Made by a program: the position numbers and the translations under genes. Source: Caulobacter sp. CCUG 60055 (lineage in GTDB: Bacteria; Pseudomonadota; Alphaproteobacteria; Caulobacterales; Caulobacteraceae). From it: a stretch of 64,000 nucleotides of DNA. The notes under the pieces were generated by a model. The model was not told the DNA's origin. It worked only from the letters and a program-made list of their open reading frames with translations, and searched no databases. Within the stretch, counting starts at the first letter, position 1, and each line of letters begins with the position of its first letter. The DNA lies in contig NZ_PUIC01000003.1 of NCBI RefSeq assembly GCF_022750545.1, positions 62,001 through 126,000 of the forward strand, written 5' to 3'. Positions 1 to 10,630 of this stretch are shown here, piece after piece.

Positions 1-30
1 ACTAAGGCCGACACATTTTCGAGACCGTTC

Positions 31-1074
31 ATGCCCTGGACCCGACGTTACGAAGAAGCCGAGCCCCAGCGGATCAACCGTTGGCTGGCCCAGGCCGGCG
101 TGTGCTCGCGCCGCGAGGCCGAGGGCCTGATCGGCCGCGGCCTGGTCAGCGTCGATGGCGAGACGGTGACCGACCCCGGCCGCAAGATCGCCTCCGGCCA
201 GACCCTGACCCTCGCCGACGACGCCACCCAGACGCTGGACGCCAGCCTGAGCATCGTCTTCCACAAGCCGGTCGGGGTGGTGTCGAGCCAGCCCGAGCAC
301 GGCCAGGTCCCGGCCGTGCGCCTGCTCACCCGCGCGGCGCTGTGGGGCGACCCGGGCGCGACCGTTCCGACCCTGGAGAGCAAGCTGGCCCCGGTGGGGC
401 GGCTGGACATGGATTCGCGCGGCCTGCTGCTGCTGTCCGAGGACGGGGTGGTGGCCAAGGCGGTGATCGGGCCGGACGCGGCGCTGGAGAAGGAATATCT
501 GGTGCGGGTGGCGGGCGAGATCACGCCCAGGAAGCTGGCCCTGCTGCGCCTGGGGCTGGAGCTGGACGGCCGCCAGCTCAAGCCGGCGCGGGTGACCGAC
601 ACCGGCAGCGGCGTGCTGCGCTTCGTGCTCAAGGAAGGCCGCAACCGCCAGATCCGCCGCATGTGCGAGCTGGTCGAGCTGACGGTCGTCGACCTTCACC
701 GCATCCGCATCGGGCCGATCGAGATCGGCGCCCTGCCCGAAGGCAAGTGGCGCCCGCTGACGACGGCCGAGCGCGAGGCGCTGCTGGCGCCGCCGGCGGC
801 CGGACCCGACGACGCCCGTCAGGCGCGGCTGGCGCGCGCGGCGGCGCGGCCCCGGCCCACAGCGGCGGCGGGCGACAAGCCCAAGAAGCGCCGGGCGCCC
901 AAGCCGGCCGTTCCGGGCGAGAAGAGCTTTTTCGCTGGCGGTCCCTCGGCGGCGCGCGGGGCGAAACCGGCGCGGGGCGAAGGCCGCGGAAGCGCGGGCG
1001 GCAAGCGGCCGGGCCCTCGCCCGGACGGCCCAGCCAAGCCCGGCGGACCGCGCCGGGGACCACGCAAGCCCTGA
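31..1074 (+). CDS. rluB: 23S rRNA pseudouridine synthase, RluB/RsuA family
   Basis: Isomerises a uridine to pseudouridine in ribosomal RNA. The 347-aa product opens with an S4 RNA-binding domain (about residues 14-60, INRWLAQAGVCSRREAE), followed by the RsuA/RluB catalytic domain. The motif GRLDMDSRGLLLL carries the likely catalytic Asp126, and GRNRQIRRMCE is the family's second signature. From about residue 250 there is a Lys/Arg/Pro/Gly-rich tail of roughly 95 residues, common in alphaproteobacterial members and probably an unstructured RNA-binding extension. The ATG at 31 places the S4 domain at the usual distance from the N-terminus. RluB fits better than RsuA because of the basic tail, but the exact rRNA target cannot be fixed from sequence alone. 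Confidence 0.9.
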   Translation: MPWTRRYEEAEPQRINRWLAQAGVCSRREAEGLIGRGLVSVDGETVTDPGRKIASGQTLTLADDATQTLDASLSIVFHKPVGVVSSQPEHGQVPAVRLLTRAALWGDPGATVPTLESKLAPVGRLDMDSRGLLLLSEDGVVAKAVIGPDAALEKEYLVRVAGEITPRKLALLRLGLELDGRQLKPARVTDTGSGVLRFVLKEGRNRQIRRMCELVELTVVDLHRIRIGPIEIGALPEGKWRPLTTAEREALLAPPAAGPDDARQARLARAAARPRPTAAAGDKPKKRRAPKPAVPGEKSFFAGGPSAARGAKPARGEGRGSAGGKRPGPRPDGPAKPGGPRRGPRKP

Positions 1075-1086
1075 GCGCGCCGGGGC

Positions 1087-1470
1087 TCAGCCCAGGTCGT
1101 ATTCGAAATCGTAAAAGTGCTGGCCGTCCTCGATGCGGATGCTCAGCCGTCCCGTCAGGCCGACCAGCTCGCCGGTCCCCGAATCGGGCGCGACCTCGAT
1201 GGTCAGCGAGGGCGCGCCCCGCTCCATGCGGCCGACATGATGCAGGGCGAAGGCGCCGGTCCGGCCGTCTAGGGTTCCGGAGACCCGCTCCAGCGCCACA
1301 TAGGCGGCCGAGCCGGGGGTGTCCGAGCCGACGGCCAGCATCTCGCCGACGCTGGTCGCCTCCAGCCCGCCGCGGAACACCTTGTCCAGCGAGAACCGCC
1401 CCACCGGCGCGTCGGCGGCGGTCTGGGGCGTGCGCTTGACGTCGAAGGCGCCGGTCGCGTGATGGGTCAT
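1087..1470 (-). CDS. DUF3224 domain protein
   Basis: A 127-aa protein that looks like a complete DUF3224 domain. Members form a small lipocalin-like beta barrel of unknown function. It begins MTHHATGAFDVKRTPQ and contains the family-like stretches GEMLAVGSDTPGSAAYVALERV and SGTLDGRTGAFALHHVGRM, ending with GQHFYDFEYDLG. There is no signal peptide or membrane segment, so it is probably cytosolic. It converges on rluB with only 12 bases between the stop codons, and its start lies 31 bases from the dnaJ stop on the same strand, so it could be read through from dnaJ. Function unknown. Confidence 0.75.
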   Translation of the reverse strand: MTHHATGAFDVKRTPQTAADAPVGRFSLDKVFRGGLEATSVGEMLAVGSDTPGSAAYVALERVSGTLDGRTGAFALHHVGRMERGAPSLTIEVAPDSGTGELVGLTGRLSIRIEDGQHFYDFEYDLG

Positions 1471-1501
1471 GGCGTTCCTCGCATTCCTGGCCGCCCGGGC
1501 C

Positions 1502-2659
1502 TCAGGCCTCGGCGCTGGTGATGTCTTCCCAGAAGGTCTTGGCCTTCTTGAAGAAGCCGGAGGACTTCGGATGCTGCTGGTCGCCGCACAGGCCGGCCAG
1601 TTCGCGCATCAGCTCCTTCTGGCGGGCGGTCAGCCGGGTCGGGGTCTCGATATAGAGCTCGACCACCAGATCGCCGCGCTCGCGGGTGCGCAAGGAGGGC
1701 ATGCCGCGCCCCTTCAGGCGGACGGTCTTGCCGGTCTGGGCCCCCTCGGGGACCTTGACCACGATCTTGCATTCGCCGTCGCAGTCGGCCCCGCCGAGCA
1801 GGCAGGGAGCCTCGATGTCGCCGCCCAGGGCGGCGACGCACATCGGCACCGGCACGGTGCACAACAGGTCCAGGCCGTCGCGCTCGAACAGCTCGTGCGG
1901 CCGCACCGACAGGAAGATGTAGAGGTCGCCGCGCGGGCCGCCATGGGCCCCGGCGTCGCCCTCGCCGGCCAGGCGGATGCGGGCGCCGTCGTCGACGCCG
2001 GCGGGGATGCGCACCTGCAGGGTGCGGTCGCGGCGAACCTGGCCATGGCCATGGCAGTCCCGGCACGGATCGAGCACCAGCCGCCCGGCCCCGCCGCAGC
2101 GCGGGCAGGTGCGTTCGATGGCGAAGAAGCCCTGGGCCGCGCGCACGCGCCCGGCCCCGCCGCAGGTTCCGCAGACGGTGGGGCTGGTGCCCGGCTTGGC
2201 GCCGGAGCCCTCGCAGGTCTCGCAGGTCACCGAGGAGGGAACGGTGATCTCGACCTCGGCGCCGGCATAGGCCTGCTCGAGGGTGATCTCGATGTCGTAG
2301 CGCAGGTCCTGGCCGCGCTGGGGGCCGCTCTTCTGGCGCCGGCCGCCGCCGAACATGTCGCCGAAAGCGTCGCCGAACACCTCGTTGAAGATGTCGTGGA
2401 TGTCGCCGAATCCGGCCTGGCCCGGGCCGCCCGCGCCGCCGTTGACGCCGGCGTGGCCGAAGCGGTCGTAGGCCGCGCGCTTCTGGGGATCGGAGAGGAT
2501 CGAATAGGCCTCGTTCAGCTCCTTGAACCGGCCCTCGGACTGGGTGCAGCCCGGATTCTTGTCCGGATGGTGCTGCATGGCGAGCTTGCGAAAGGCGGAT
2601 TTGAGCTCGGCCCCGTCGCAGGTGCGGCTCACGCCCAGGATTTCGTAATAGTCGCGCAT
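1502..2659 (-). CDS. dnaJ: Molecular chaperone DnaJ (Hsp40)
   Basis: Co-chaperone that delivers substrates to DnaK and stimulates its ATPase. The 385-aa product has all type I DnaJ parts in order: a J domain (residues 1-70) with the HPD tripeptide in [10 protein letters not shown], a Gly-rich linker (about 75-120), a zinc-binding region with four CxxCxGxG-type repeats ([32 protein letters not shown]) and C-terminal substrate-binding beta domains. It follows dnaK on the same strand after a 162-base gap, the usual dnaK-dnaJ arrangement. The start [11 protein letters not shown] is the canonical N-terminus. Confidence 0.97.
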   Translation of the reverse strand: MRDYYEILGVSRTCDGAELKSAFRKLAMQHHPDKNPGCTQSEGRFKELNEAYSILSDPQKRAAYDRFGHAGVNGGAGGPGQAGFGDIHDIFNEVFGDAFGDMFGGGRRQKSGPQRGQDLRYDIEITLEQAYAGAEVEITVPSSVTCETCEGSGAKPGTSPTVCGTCGGAGRVRAAQGFFAIERTCPRCGGAGRLVLDPCRDCHGHGQVRRDRTLQVRIPAGVDDGARIRLAGEGDAGAHGGPRGDLYIFLSVRPHELFERDGLDLLCTVPVPMCVAALGGDIEAPCLLGGADCDGECKIVVKVPEGAQTGKTVRLKGRGMPSLRTRERGDLVVELYIETPTRLTARQKELMRELAGLCGDQQHPKSSGFFKKAKTFWEDITSAEA

Positions 2660-2821
2660 GGCGGCGTCAGATCGTCATTTCATGAGTTTTTGAGGTGGGT
2701 GCGGCGGCGCTCCGCCGCAAGCCGCGGAGCCGGGTCGCGCCGCGCCGTTCGCCGCACGCGGCGACCGCCCGCCAGACCGGATGTTCGGAAAGGGATGCGG
2801 TCGCCGGCACGGCGGTCAGCC

Positions 2822-4723
<1,902 letters not shown>

Positions 4724-4984
4724 CGAAGTCTGTCGCTCCTGTCTGGCGGACGGGGATTTCCGGGCCTTCATCCGAAGCGCCGCTTGTGATCCTCGCCCCC
4801 GTTCGATCCGGTGTTCGAAACTATGGGGCCGTTGTCGTGGGCCCCGGAAACGGCAGCGGTTCACGAGACCGTAATCCGCTTTCAGAAGCCGCATATGGGA
4901 AGGACGGGGGGGTCCGCAAGAGGAAGACCACAGACTTGATAGGGTTGTGCGCCCGCCGGCCCGGTTTCGCGCTAAAAGCGGCGG
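4724..4984. promoter_or_regulatory. dnaK/alkB divergent intergenic region
   Basis: This 261-base gap separates the divergent dnaK and alkB starts and must hold both promoters. On the dnaK strand, CCCCATAG (4821-4828) matches the -10 half of heat-shock promoters (CCCCATNT), but no CTTGAA-like -35 lies at the right distance. No CIRCE element (inverted TTAGCACTC) is visible. Two GTTC half-sites (4801-4804, 4813-4816) are 8 bases apart, one too many for an alphaproteobacterial LexA box. I see no small gene here. Confidence 0.4.
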
Positions 4985-5602
4985 ATGATCGAGGATCGGG
5001 GCTTTCGACTGTTTCCCGGGCGGCTGGACGAGGCGGTCCAGCGCGCCCTGGTCGACGCCGTGTTCGCCGCCGCCGCCGACGCGCCGTTCTACCGGCCGCT
5101 CACCCCCGGCGGCCAGGCCATGAGCGTCGAGACCACCAACCTGGGCGAGGTCGGCTGGTTCACCGACGCGCGGGGCTATCGCTATGTCGACCGGCATCCG
5201 CTGACGGGCGCGCCGTGGCCGCCGATCCCGCCGGTCCTGCTCGACCTGTGGGCGGATGCGGCCGGCGCCGCCGCCCCGCCCGACGCCTGCCTGGTCAACC
5301 TCTATCGCGACGGCGCGCGCATGGGCCTGCACCAGGACCGCGACGAGGCCGACTTCGCCTTCCCGGTGCTGTCGGTGTCGCTGGGCGACACCGCCGTGTT
5401 CCGCCTGGGCGGGACCAGCCGCAAGGACCCCACCCGCTCGGTGCGGCTGACCTCGGGCGACGTCTGCCTGCTGAGCGGGCCGGCGCGGCTGGCCTTCCAT
5501 GGCGTCGACCGGGTGCTGGCGGGCTCCTCGCGGCTGGTTCCGGGCGGCGGCCGCATCAACCTGACCCTGAGGCGGGCGCGGCCGGGCCCGGCGAATTTAT
5601 GA
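4985..5602 (+). CDS. alkB: Alpha-ketoglutarate-dependent dioxygenase AlkB (DNA alkylation repair)
   Basis: Fe(II)/2-oxoglutarate dioxygenase that removes alkyl lesions such as 1-methyladenine and 3-methylcytosine from DNA by oxidative dealkylation. The 205-aa length fits the family (about 200-220). The metal site is visible as H116-x-D118 in [11 protein letters not shown] and the distal His172 in LAFHGVDR. The 2-oxoglutarate-binding Arg lies in [10 protein letters not shown] near the C-terminus, and [10 protein letters not shown] precedes the HxD as in E. coli AlkB. It is divergent from dnaK. The stop overlaps an ATG (TTATGA), but the short frame starting there has only ten codons and is not a gene. 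Confidence 0.93.
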   Translation: MIEDRGFRLFPGRLDEAVQRALVDAVFAAAADAPFYRPLTPGGQAMSVETTNLGEVGWFTDARGYRYVDRHPLTGAPWPPIPPVLLDLWADAAGAAAPPDACLVNLYRDGARMGLHQDRDEADFAFPVLSVSLGDTAVFRLGGTSRKDPTRSVRLTSGDVCLLSGPARLAFHGVDRVLAGSSRLVPGGGRINLTLRRARPGPANL

Positions 5603-5665
5603 CTCGACGCGGGAGGCGGAACGGCGATTGAATCGGTCAAAATCGCCAACGAAAGCCGCTTCGCC

Positions 5666-6574
5666 ATGGTCACCCTCACCCGGCCCGAAGGGTCGCAGGA
5701 CGCCGACTTCTCGCCCAGCCGCCGTGCGCTCGGCGCGATGTTCTTCGCCGGCTACGCCCTGGCCGCCGTCTCGGCCCAGGCCGAGGCGATCCACACCGAC
5801 GAGGCCGGCCTGATCGCCGGCGAGGTCGCGATCCCGCAGGCCGACGCCCCCCTGCCGGCCTATGTCGCCCGGCCCGACGCCAAGGGCCGCTATCCGGTGG
5901 TGGTGGTGGTGTCCGAGGTGTTCGGCGTCCACGAATACATCCGCGACCTCTGCCGCAGGCTGGCCAAGCTCGGCTACGTCGCCGTCGCGCCGGCCTTCTT
6001 CCACCGGGCCGGCGATCCCGCGCCCCTGACCGACTTCGGCCAGATCCAGAAGATCGTCGCCACCGCCACCAACGCCCAGGTGCTGGGCGACATCGGGGCG
6101 GTGCTGACCTGGCTCAAGGCCCAGGATTTCGTCGATCGCGGCCGCATGGCCGTCACCGGTTTCTGCTGGGGCGGGGCGGCGGTGTGGATGGCGGCGGCCC
6201 GTTTCCCCGAGTTCAAGGCCGGAGCGGCCTGGTACGGCCGCCTGTCGCGGCCGGCCAAGGACCAGTTCCTCGGCGACGAGGACCGGCCCTGGCCGCTGGA
6301 CGTGGTCGGCGACCTGCGCGCGCCGGTGCTCGGCTTCTACGCCGGCAAGGACAAGGGCATTCCCCTGACCGACGTCGAGACCATGCGCGCCAAGCTGCGC
6401 GACGCCCGCAAGAAGGGCGACCTCATCGTCTATCCCGAGGCCCAGCACGGCTTCCACGCCGACTACCGCTCGACCTATGACGAGCCGGCGGCCAAGGACG
6501 CCTGGGCCCGCATGCTCGACTGGTTCGCCAGGAACGGCGTCAAGCCGGGCGCCAAGCGCGGCGCGTTCGGCTGA
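5666..6574 (+). CDS. Dienelactone hydrolase family protein, possibly exported
   Basis: Alpha/beta hydrolase of the dienelactone hydrolase family, 302 aa. The Cys-Asp-His triad is readable: Cys167 in GFCWGGAAV, Asp229 in YAGKDKGI and His261 in AQHGFHADYR. Residues 16-42 read SPSRRALGAMFFAGYALA followed by AVSAQAEA, like a degenerate twin-arginine signal, so it may be periplasmic. The first 15 residues are weakly supported. The frame stays open about 13 codons upstream to just after a GGAGG at 5611-5615 but has no ordinary start codon there, so the ATG at 5666 is used. The substrate is unknown; many family members hydrolyse esters unrelated to dienelactone. Confidence 0.88.
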   Translation: MVTLTRPEGSQDADFSPSRRALGAMFFAGYALAAVSAQAEAIHTDEAGLIAGEVAIPQADAPLPAYVARPDAKGRYPVVVVVSEVFGVHEYIRDLCRRLAKLGYVAVAPAFFHRAGDPAPLTDFGQIQKIVATATNAQVLGDIGAVLTWLKAQDFVDRGRMAVTGFCWGGAAVWMAAARFPEFKAGAAWYGRLSRPAKDQFLGDEDRPWPLDVVGDLRAPVLGFYAGKDKGIPLTDVETMRAKLRDARKKGDLIVYPEAQHGFHADYRSTYDEPAAKDAWARMLDWFARNGVKPGAKRGAFG

Positions 6575-6643
6575 AGCCCGGCGAGCGCCCGCCACCCCTG
6601 CGCCATCGCGGAGAAGGGGCGGGCGAGCGAAGCCCGCGCGAGG

Positions 6644-7270
6644 TCAGGCCTTGGTGTCGAAGGCGCCGCCGGCGGGATCGGCGGCGTTCTGGGCGTAGGG
6701 GTTGGTCTCGGCCGGGGCGGGGGCGGGCGCAGCGGCCTTGGGGCTGACCACCACCATGGCCGGGCGCACCAGGCGGCCGAACAGCTCGTAGCCGCTCTGC
6801 AGCACCTGCAGCACCGAGCCGGGGGCGACGTCCTCGGCCGGCTGCTCCATCATCGCCTGATGCAGGTGCGGGTCGAAGCGCTCGCCGCGCTCGGGGCTCA
6901 CGCGCTTGAGCTGGTTGCGCTCGAACGCCTCCTGCAGGGCCTTGTTGGTCATGTCGAGGCCGACCGTCAGGTTCTTGACCGAGGCGTCCTCGGAATCGCG
7001 CGGGGCGTGCTGCAGGGCGCGCTCCAGGTTGTCGGCCACGCCGAGCAGGTCGCGGGCGAACTTCTGGATAGCGTAGGCGCGGGCGTCGTTGGATTCGCGC
7101 TCGGCCCGACGCTTGACGTTCTCGGCCTCGGCGGCGACGCGCAGCATCTGCTCCTTCAGCGAGGCGACCTCGGTCAGGGCCGCTTCCAGGGCGGCGTCGG
7201 CGTCGAAGGCCTCGGCCCGCTCGGCGTCGGCGTCGTGATGGTCGGGGGCCGGCGTTTGGTCGTCGGTCAT
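6644..7270 (-). CDS. grpE: Nucleotide exchange factor GrpE
   Basis: Exchange factor that releases ADP from DnaK. The 208-aa protein has an acidic, disordered N-terminus (about residues 1-30), a long helical dimerisation region (EEQMLRVAAEAENVKRRAERE type, here SLKEQMLRVAAEAENVKRR) and a C-terminal beta domain ending with VLQSGYELFGRLVRPAMVVVSP, the GrpE signature. The Ala/Pro-rich C-tail is an extension. It starts 11 bases after the hrcA stop on the same strand, giving an hrcA-grpE operon. Confidence 0.96.
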   Translation of the reverse strand: MTDDQTPAPDHHDADAERAEAFDADAALEAALTEVASLKEQMLRVAAEAENVKRRAERESNDARAYAIQKFARDLLGVADNLERALQHAPRDSEDASVKNLTVGLDMTNKALQEAFERNQLKRVSPERGERFDPHLHQAMMEQPAEDVAPGSVLQVLQSGYELFGRLVRPAMVVVSPKAAAPAPAPAETNPYAQNAADPAGGAFDTKA

Positions 7271-7281
7271 GTCGCAATCCT

Positions 7282-8364
7282 CTAGGACTCAAGCAATCGC
7301 CCGAGCACCCTCGCCGTATAGTCCACCAGCGGGATCACCCGAGCATAGTTCAGACGGGTCGGGCCGATCACGCCGATCGCGCCGAGCACCCGCTGCCGGC
7401 CTGTCATATAGGGCGCCGCGATCACGGCGGAACCCGAAAGTGAAAACAGCCGCGTCTCGGCGCCGATGAAGATGCGCACGCCCTGGGCCGCCTTGACGTC
7501 GTCCAGCAGGCTGATCAGCTGCTCCTTCTGTTCGAGGTCGTCGAACAGCATCCGCACCCGCTCCATGTCCTCCAGCGCCGCCCGGTCGTCGAGCAGGTTG
7601 GCGCGGCCGCGCACGATCAGCGACCGGGCGGCGCCCTCGCCGCCGCTCCACGCCGCCAGGCCGTCCTCGACCAGGCGGGCGGCGGTCTCGTCCAGCTCGC
7701 GCCGGGCGATGTCGAGCTCGCCGCGCATCTCGGCCCGGGTCTCGCCCAGGGTCCGCCCGCGCAGCCGGCCGTTGAGGAAGTTCGAGGCCTCCTGCAGCGC
7801 CGCCGGGGTCAGGCCGGCGGCCAGGGTCATCAGGCGGTTCTCGACCGAGCCGTCTTCGAACACCATCACCGCCAGCGCCTGGTCGACGCCCAGGGCGACG
7901 AACTCCACGTGCTTGACCCCGGCGTCGCGGATCGGGCTGACCACGATGCCGGCGCCGCCTGCCAGGCCCGACAGCAGGCTGCTGGCCTCGTTGAGCGCCT
8001 CCTCGAACCCCCGGCCCCGCGCGAACAGCCGCGCGTCGATGGCGCGGCGCTCGTCCTCGGCCAGGTCGCCGACCTCGAGCAGGCCGTCGACGAACAGCCG
8101 CAGGCCGGCGTGGGTGGGGATGCGCCCGGCGCTGACATGCGAAGCGCCCAGCAGGCCGAGATGCGCCAGGTCCTGCATGGTGTTGCGGATCGAGGCCGGC
8201 GACAGGTGCACCCCGCCGCGCGAGACCGTGCGCGAGCCGACCGGCTCGCCGGTCTCCAGATAGGTCTCGACCACCCGCCGGAAGATGTCGCGGGCGCGAC
8301 CGTCCAGTTCGGCGATGGTGGGCGTGCGCGCCGACGGCGGGCCGGACTGAAGGATGCTCGTCAT
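7282..8364 (-). CDS. hrcA: Heat-inducible transcription repressor HrcA
   Basis: Repressor that binds CIRCE inverted repeats (normally upstream of groESL) and is stabilised by GroEL. The 360-aa protein carries the N-terminal winged helix (about residues 20-95; [28 protein letters not shown] is the family opening, with [16 protein letters not shown] as recognition region), then a GAF-like dimerisation domain and a C-terminal segment ending [20 protein letters not shown]. It is divergent from rph across 72 bases. No CIRCE element is visible here, so the operon does not look autoregulated by CIRCE; the groE target must lie elsewhere. Confidence 0.96.
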   Translation of the reverse strand: MTSILQSGPPSARTPTIAELDGRARDIFRRVVETYLETGEPVGSRTVSRGGVHLSPASIRNTMQDLAHLGLLGASHVSAGRIPTHAGLRLFVDGLLEVGDLAEDERRAIDARLFARGRGFEEALNEASSLLSGLAGGAGIVVSPIRDAGVKHVEFVALGVDQALAVMVFEDGSVENRLMTLAAGLTPAALQEASNFLNGRLRGRTLGETRAEMRGELDIARRELDETAARLVEDGLAAWSGGEGAARSLIVRGRANLLDDRAALEDMERVRMLFDDLEQKEQLISLLDDVKAAQGVRIFIGAETRLFSLSGSAVIAAPYMTGRQRVLGAIGVIGPTRLNYARVIPLVDYTARVLGRLLES

Positions 8365-8436
8365 GACTGTCGATCTAGGATAAGCGCGGCGTCATCCATT
8401 GGCAAAGCCGCTATCGCTCATAACGAGGCCCTCCCC

Positions 8437-9153
8437 ATGCGTCCTTCCGAACGCGCCCCCGACCTCCTGCGCCCGGTCGCCTTCGAAACCGGCGTCAACC
8501 GCTACGCCGAGGGCTCGTGCCTCGTCTCGTTCGGCCACACCAAGGTGCTGGTCACCGCCAGCGTCGACGAGAGCGTGCCGCCGTTCCTGCGCGGCCGAGG
8601 CCAGGGCTGGGTGACGGCCGAATACGGCATGCTGCCCCGCGCCACCCACACCCGCGGCCGCCGCGAGGCCGCCGCCGGCAAGCAGTCGGGCCGCACCCAG
8701 GAGATCCAGCGCCTGATCGGCCGCAGCCTGCGCGCCGTGGTCGACCTCAAGGCCCTGGGCGAGCGCCAGATCAGCATCGACTGCGACGTGATCCAGGCCG
8801 ACGGCGGCACCCGCACCGCCTCGATCACCGGCGCCTGGGTCGCCCTGCGCCTGGCCACGCGCCACCTGATGGAGGAGGGCGTGATCGCCGCCGACCCGAT
8901 TCTAGACCAGGTGGCGGCGGTGTCGTGCGGGGTGTTCGCCGACACTCCGGTGCTCGACCTCGACTACGAGGAGGACTCCAACGCCGAGGCCGACGCCAAC
9001 TTCGTGCTGACCGGAACCGGCCAGATCGTCGAGATCCAGGCCACCGGCGAGAAGCGCGGCTTCAGCCAGGGCGAGTTCGACGCCCTGTTCGGCCTGGCCC
9101 GCAAGGGGATCGGCGAGCTGATCGCGATGCAGAAGGCGGCGACGGCCGCCTGA
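8437..9153 (+). CDS. rph: Ribonuclease PH
   Basis: Phosphorolytic 3'-5' exoribonuclease that trims tRNA 3' ends. The 238-aa length is typical. Signatures include [17 protein letters not shown] at the start, [37 protein letters not shown], the phosphate-binding [15 protein letters not shown], and the catalytic-domain stretch [19 protein letters not shown]. The open frame continues upstream, but homology begins at the ATG at 8437. It is divergent from hrcA, as in Caulobacter relatives where hrcA and rph are neighbours. Confidence 0.97.
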   Translation: MRPSERAPDLLRPVAFETGVNRYAEGSCLVSFGHTKVLVTASVDESVPPFLRGRGQGWVTAEYGMLPRATHTRGRREAAAGKQSGRTQEIQRLIGRSLRAVVDLKALGERQISIDCDVIQADGGTRTASITGAWVALRLATRHLMEEGVIAADPILDQVAAVSCGVFADTPVLDLDYEEDSNAEADANFVLTGTGQIVEIQATGEKRGFSQGEFDALFGLARKGIGELIAMQKAATAA

Positions 9154-9182
9154 GCCGGCGGCTGGCCCGCCGCGCGGCCCGG

Positions 9183-9431
9183 CTAGCGCTTCACCGGCTT
9201 TTCGAGATCGGACACGGCCTCGACGATCGCCTCGACGCGGCTCTGGATCACGGCCTGGGCGTCGGTCAGGCCCTGGTTGTAGAAATGCGGACCGAGCGTC
9301 TCGGCCAGGAAGTCCAGCAGATCGACCGCGTCGAAGGGCGCGATCTCGACGTCCAGCGTCTCCTTCAGGTGGCGCACGATCTGGCGCGCCAGCATCTCGC
9401 GGGTCGGGCGGTCGAATTCGATGCGGGCCAT
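9183..9431 (-). CDS. DUF2164 family protein
   Basis: An 82-aa protein matching the short DUF2164 family: an amphipathic helical protein with the conserved core IVRHLKETLDVEIAPFDAVDLLDFLAETLGPHFYNQG. The YNQG(L/I)xDA pattern near residue 58 is characteristic. Function unknown. It is the last gene of an apparent four-gene operon on the minus strand (small membrane peptide, DUF2975, XRE, DUF2164); its start is 3 bases from the XRE stop, so translational coupling is likely. No membrane segment. Confidence 0.8.
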   Translation of the reverse strand: MARIEFDRPTREMLARQIVRHLKETLDVEIAPFDAVDLLDFLAETLGPHFYNQGLTDAQAVIQSRVEAIVEAVSDLEKPVKR

Positions 9432-9434
9432 GGG

Positions 9435-9671
9435 CTAGTCCTCGCCGCCGTCCGGATCATCCGGAGGGCCCGGCTCGAACGTCACGATGTCGCCGGGCTG
9501 GCAGCCCAGTTCGCGGCACAGGGCGTCGAGGGTCGAGAAGCGGATGGCCCGGGCCTTGCCGGTCTTGAGGATCGACAGGTTGGCGATGGTGACCCCGACC
9601 CGGTCGGCGAGCTCGGTCAGCGACATGCGCCGCTCCAGCAGAACGCGGTCGAGATGGACGCGAATGGGCAT
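9435..9671 (-). CDS. XRE-family HTH regulator (YozG type)
   Basis: A 78-aa single-domain Cro/C1-type DNA-binding protein. The helix-turn-helix is at about residues 18-40 (MSLTELADRVGVTIANLSILKTGKARAIR), followed by FSTLDALCRELGCQPGDIVTFEP, which is typical of the compact XRE proteins encoded beside DUF2975 membrane proteins (compare Bacillus YozG beside YoaS). Its start is 18 bases from the DUF2975 stop. It is the natural candidate to bind the repeated ATCG-N5-CGAT elements at 10547-10582 upstream of the operon (inference). Confidence 0.85.
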   Translation of the reverse strand: MPIRVHLDRVLLERRMSLTELADRVGVTIANLSILKTGKARAIRFSTLDALCRELGCQPGDIVTFEPGPPDDPDGGED

Positions 9672-9689
9672 TGCGACGGCTCCAGCGCC

Positions 9690-10223
9690 CTAGATGGTCA
9701 ATTCGGCTTCGCGCCGCAGGCGCGCGCCCTCGCGGAACACCTCGGCCAGGACGAACACCACCAGCACGGCGAACCAGGCGGTCAGGCTGACCCCGGCGTC
9801 GGCCTTGTTCACGCCCGGCGCCAGCCAGGCGAACAGGCCGGCGACGACGTAGCGCGACAGCTCCAGCAGGGCCAGCATCACGCCGATCACCCGCAGGCGC
9901 CGCACATTGTCGGGCTGGAACGGGTCGCCGGCGATCAGGGTGGCGAAGATGCGCCGCAGCCGGCCGACGATGATCAGCACGCCGCCGACATAGAGCCCGC
10001 CGGCGGCGATGGCGCCCATGACGGACGGTCCGCGCTGGCTAAGCTCGGTGACCTCGCCGTTGATGGTGATCGCGCCCTTGAGCAGGTCGGGATTGGCCAC
10101 CAGCACGCCGCTGGCGATGAACCCGATCAGGACGGCCCCCGCGACGATCCACAGCGCCACATAGACAACGTCGAGAATAATCTTCAGCAGGCTCGAAACC
10201 GAGCCCGGTCCCAAGGCGCGCAT
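9690..10223 (-). CDS. DUF2975 membrane protein
   Basis: A 177-aa integral membrane protein of the DUF2975 family with four predicted transmembrane segments: about residues 11-35 (SLLKIILDVVYVALWIVAGA), 68-90 (AIAAGGLYVGGVLIIVGRL), 111-132 (LRVIGVMLALLELSRYVVAG) and 145-165 (TAWFAVLVVFVLAEVFREG). The loop IFATLIAGDPFQPDNVRRLRVIG before the third segment is the hallmark of the family. DUF2975 proteins are regularly paired with a small XRE regulator, as here; the pair is thought to act as a membrane-linked regulatory unit, but the biochemical role is not known. Confidence 0.85.
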   Translation of the reverse strand: MRALGPGSVSSLLKIILDVVYVALWIVAGAVLIGFIASGVLVANPDLLKGAITINGEVTELSQRGPSVMGAIAAGGLYVGGVLIIVGRLRRIFATLIAGDPFQPDNVRRLRVIGVMLALLELSRYVVAGLFAWLAPGVNKADAGVSLTAWFAVLVVFVLAEVFREGARLRREAELTI

Positions 10224-10337
10224 GCGCCCCTCCCCTACAGTTTCGCGATCGCCGGCGACGCCGCCGACCGCCGATCCTTATGGCAAGGTCGCGCGGACGG
10301 CGAGCCGATATCGCGTCCTGTCCGCATCGCGCCGCGC

Positions 10338-10445
10338 TCAGAGCGACGGGGCGACGAACAGGAAGGCGCTGATGGGCAGGCAGGCCAACAGGCCGGCGGT
10401 GACGACGGGGGCGACACGGTCGAGAACCAGGACAAAGGCGGACAT
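10338..10445 (-). CDS. Small single-pass membrane peptide (35 aa)
   Basis: A 35-codon frame beginning at an ATG whose upstream strand carries GAGGGAG about 8 bases away, a strong Shine-Dalgarno for this genome. The peptide starts MSAFVLVLDRVAPVVTAG and continues LLACLPISAFLFVAPSL, a single hydrophobic segment with no charged residues after position 10. It lies between the operator-like repeats (10547-10582) and the DUF2975 gene, on the same strand, 114 bases upstream of it. This suggests it is the first gene of that operon. I am unsure of expression; the ribosome-binding site and position support it. Function unknown. Confidence 0.55.
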   Translation of the reverse strand: MSAFVLVLDRVAPVVTAGLLACLPISAFLFVAPSL

Positions 10446-10546
10446 GATGGAACTCCCTCGATTGTGCGTTGCAACACGGAAGCGCTCTCCCTTTGGCTTC
10501 CGCAGGGCGACCTCAGGTCGTCCTTGATGACAATCGATATGCCCGC

Positions 10547-10582
10547 ATCGCTTTTCGATCAACGAAATTATCGAAAAACGAT
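10547..10582. promoter_or_regulatory. Tandem operator-like inverted repeats upstream of the DUF2975/XRE operon
   Basis: Two 13-base elements, ATCGCTTTTCGAT (10547-10559) and ATCGAAAAACGAT (10570-10582), are inverted copies of one another with 12 of 13 positions matching, and each is itself an ATCG-N5-CGAT dyad. Their centres are 23 bases apart. A third ATCGATAT lies at 10533-10540. The sequence is the most AT-rich part of this neighbourhood and lies upstream of the minus-strand operon. An operator for the operon's own XRE regulator is the simplest reading (inference). Confidence 0.55.
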
Positions 10583-10630
10583 ATTAAACCTTCGTAATGG
10601 ATTACCTTCCCGTAACGCAGGTGCGAAGCG

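Noticed and set aside
4801-4816. Possible LexA box upstream of alkB/dnaK
   Set aside because: The two GTTC halves are separated by 8 bases, not 7, so it does not fit the consensus.
10581-10598. Possible CtrA box (TTAA-N7-TTAA) upstream of the DUF2975 operon
   Set aside because: Only the first half matches; the second reads TAAT, so it is not a credible site.
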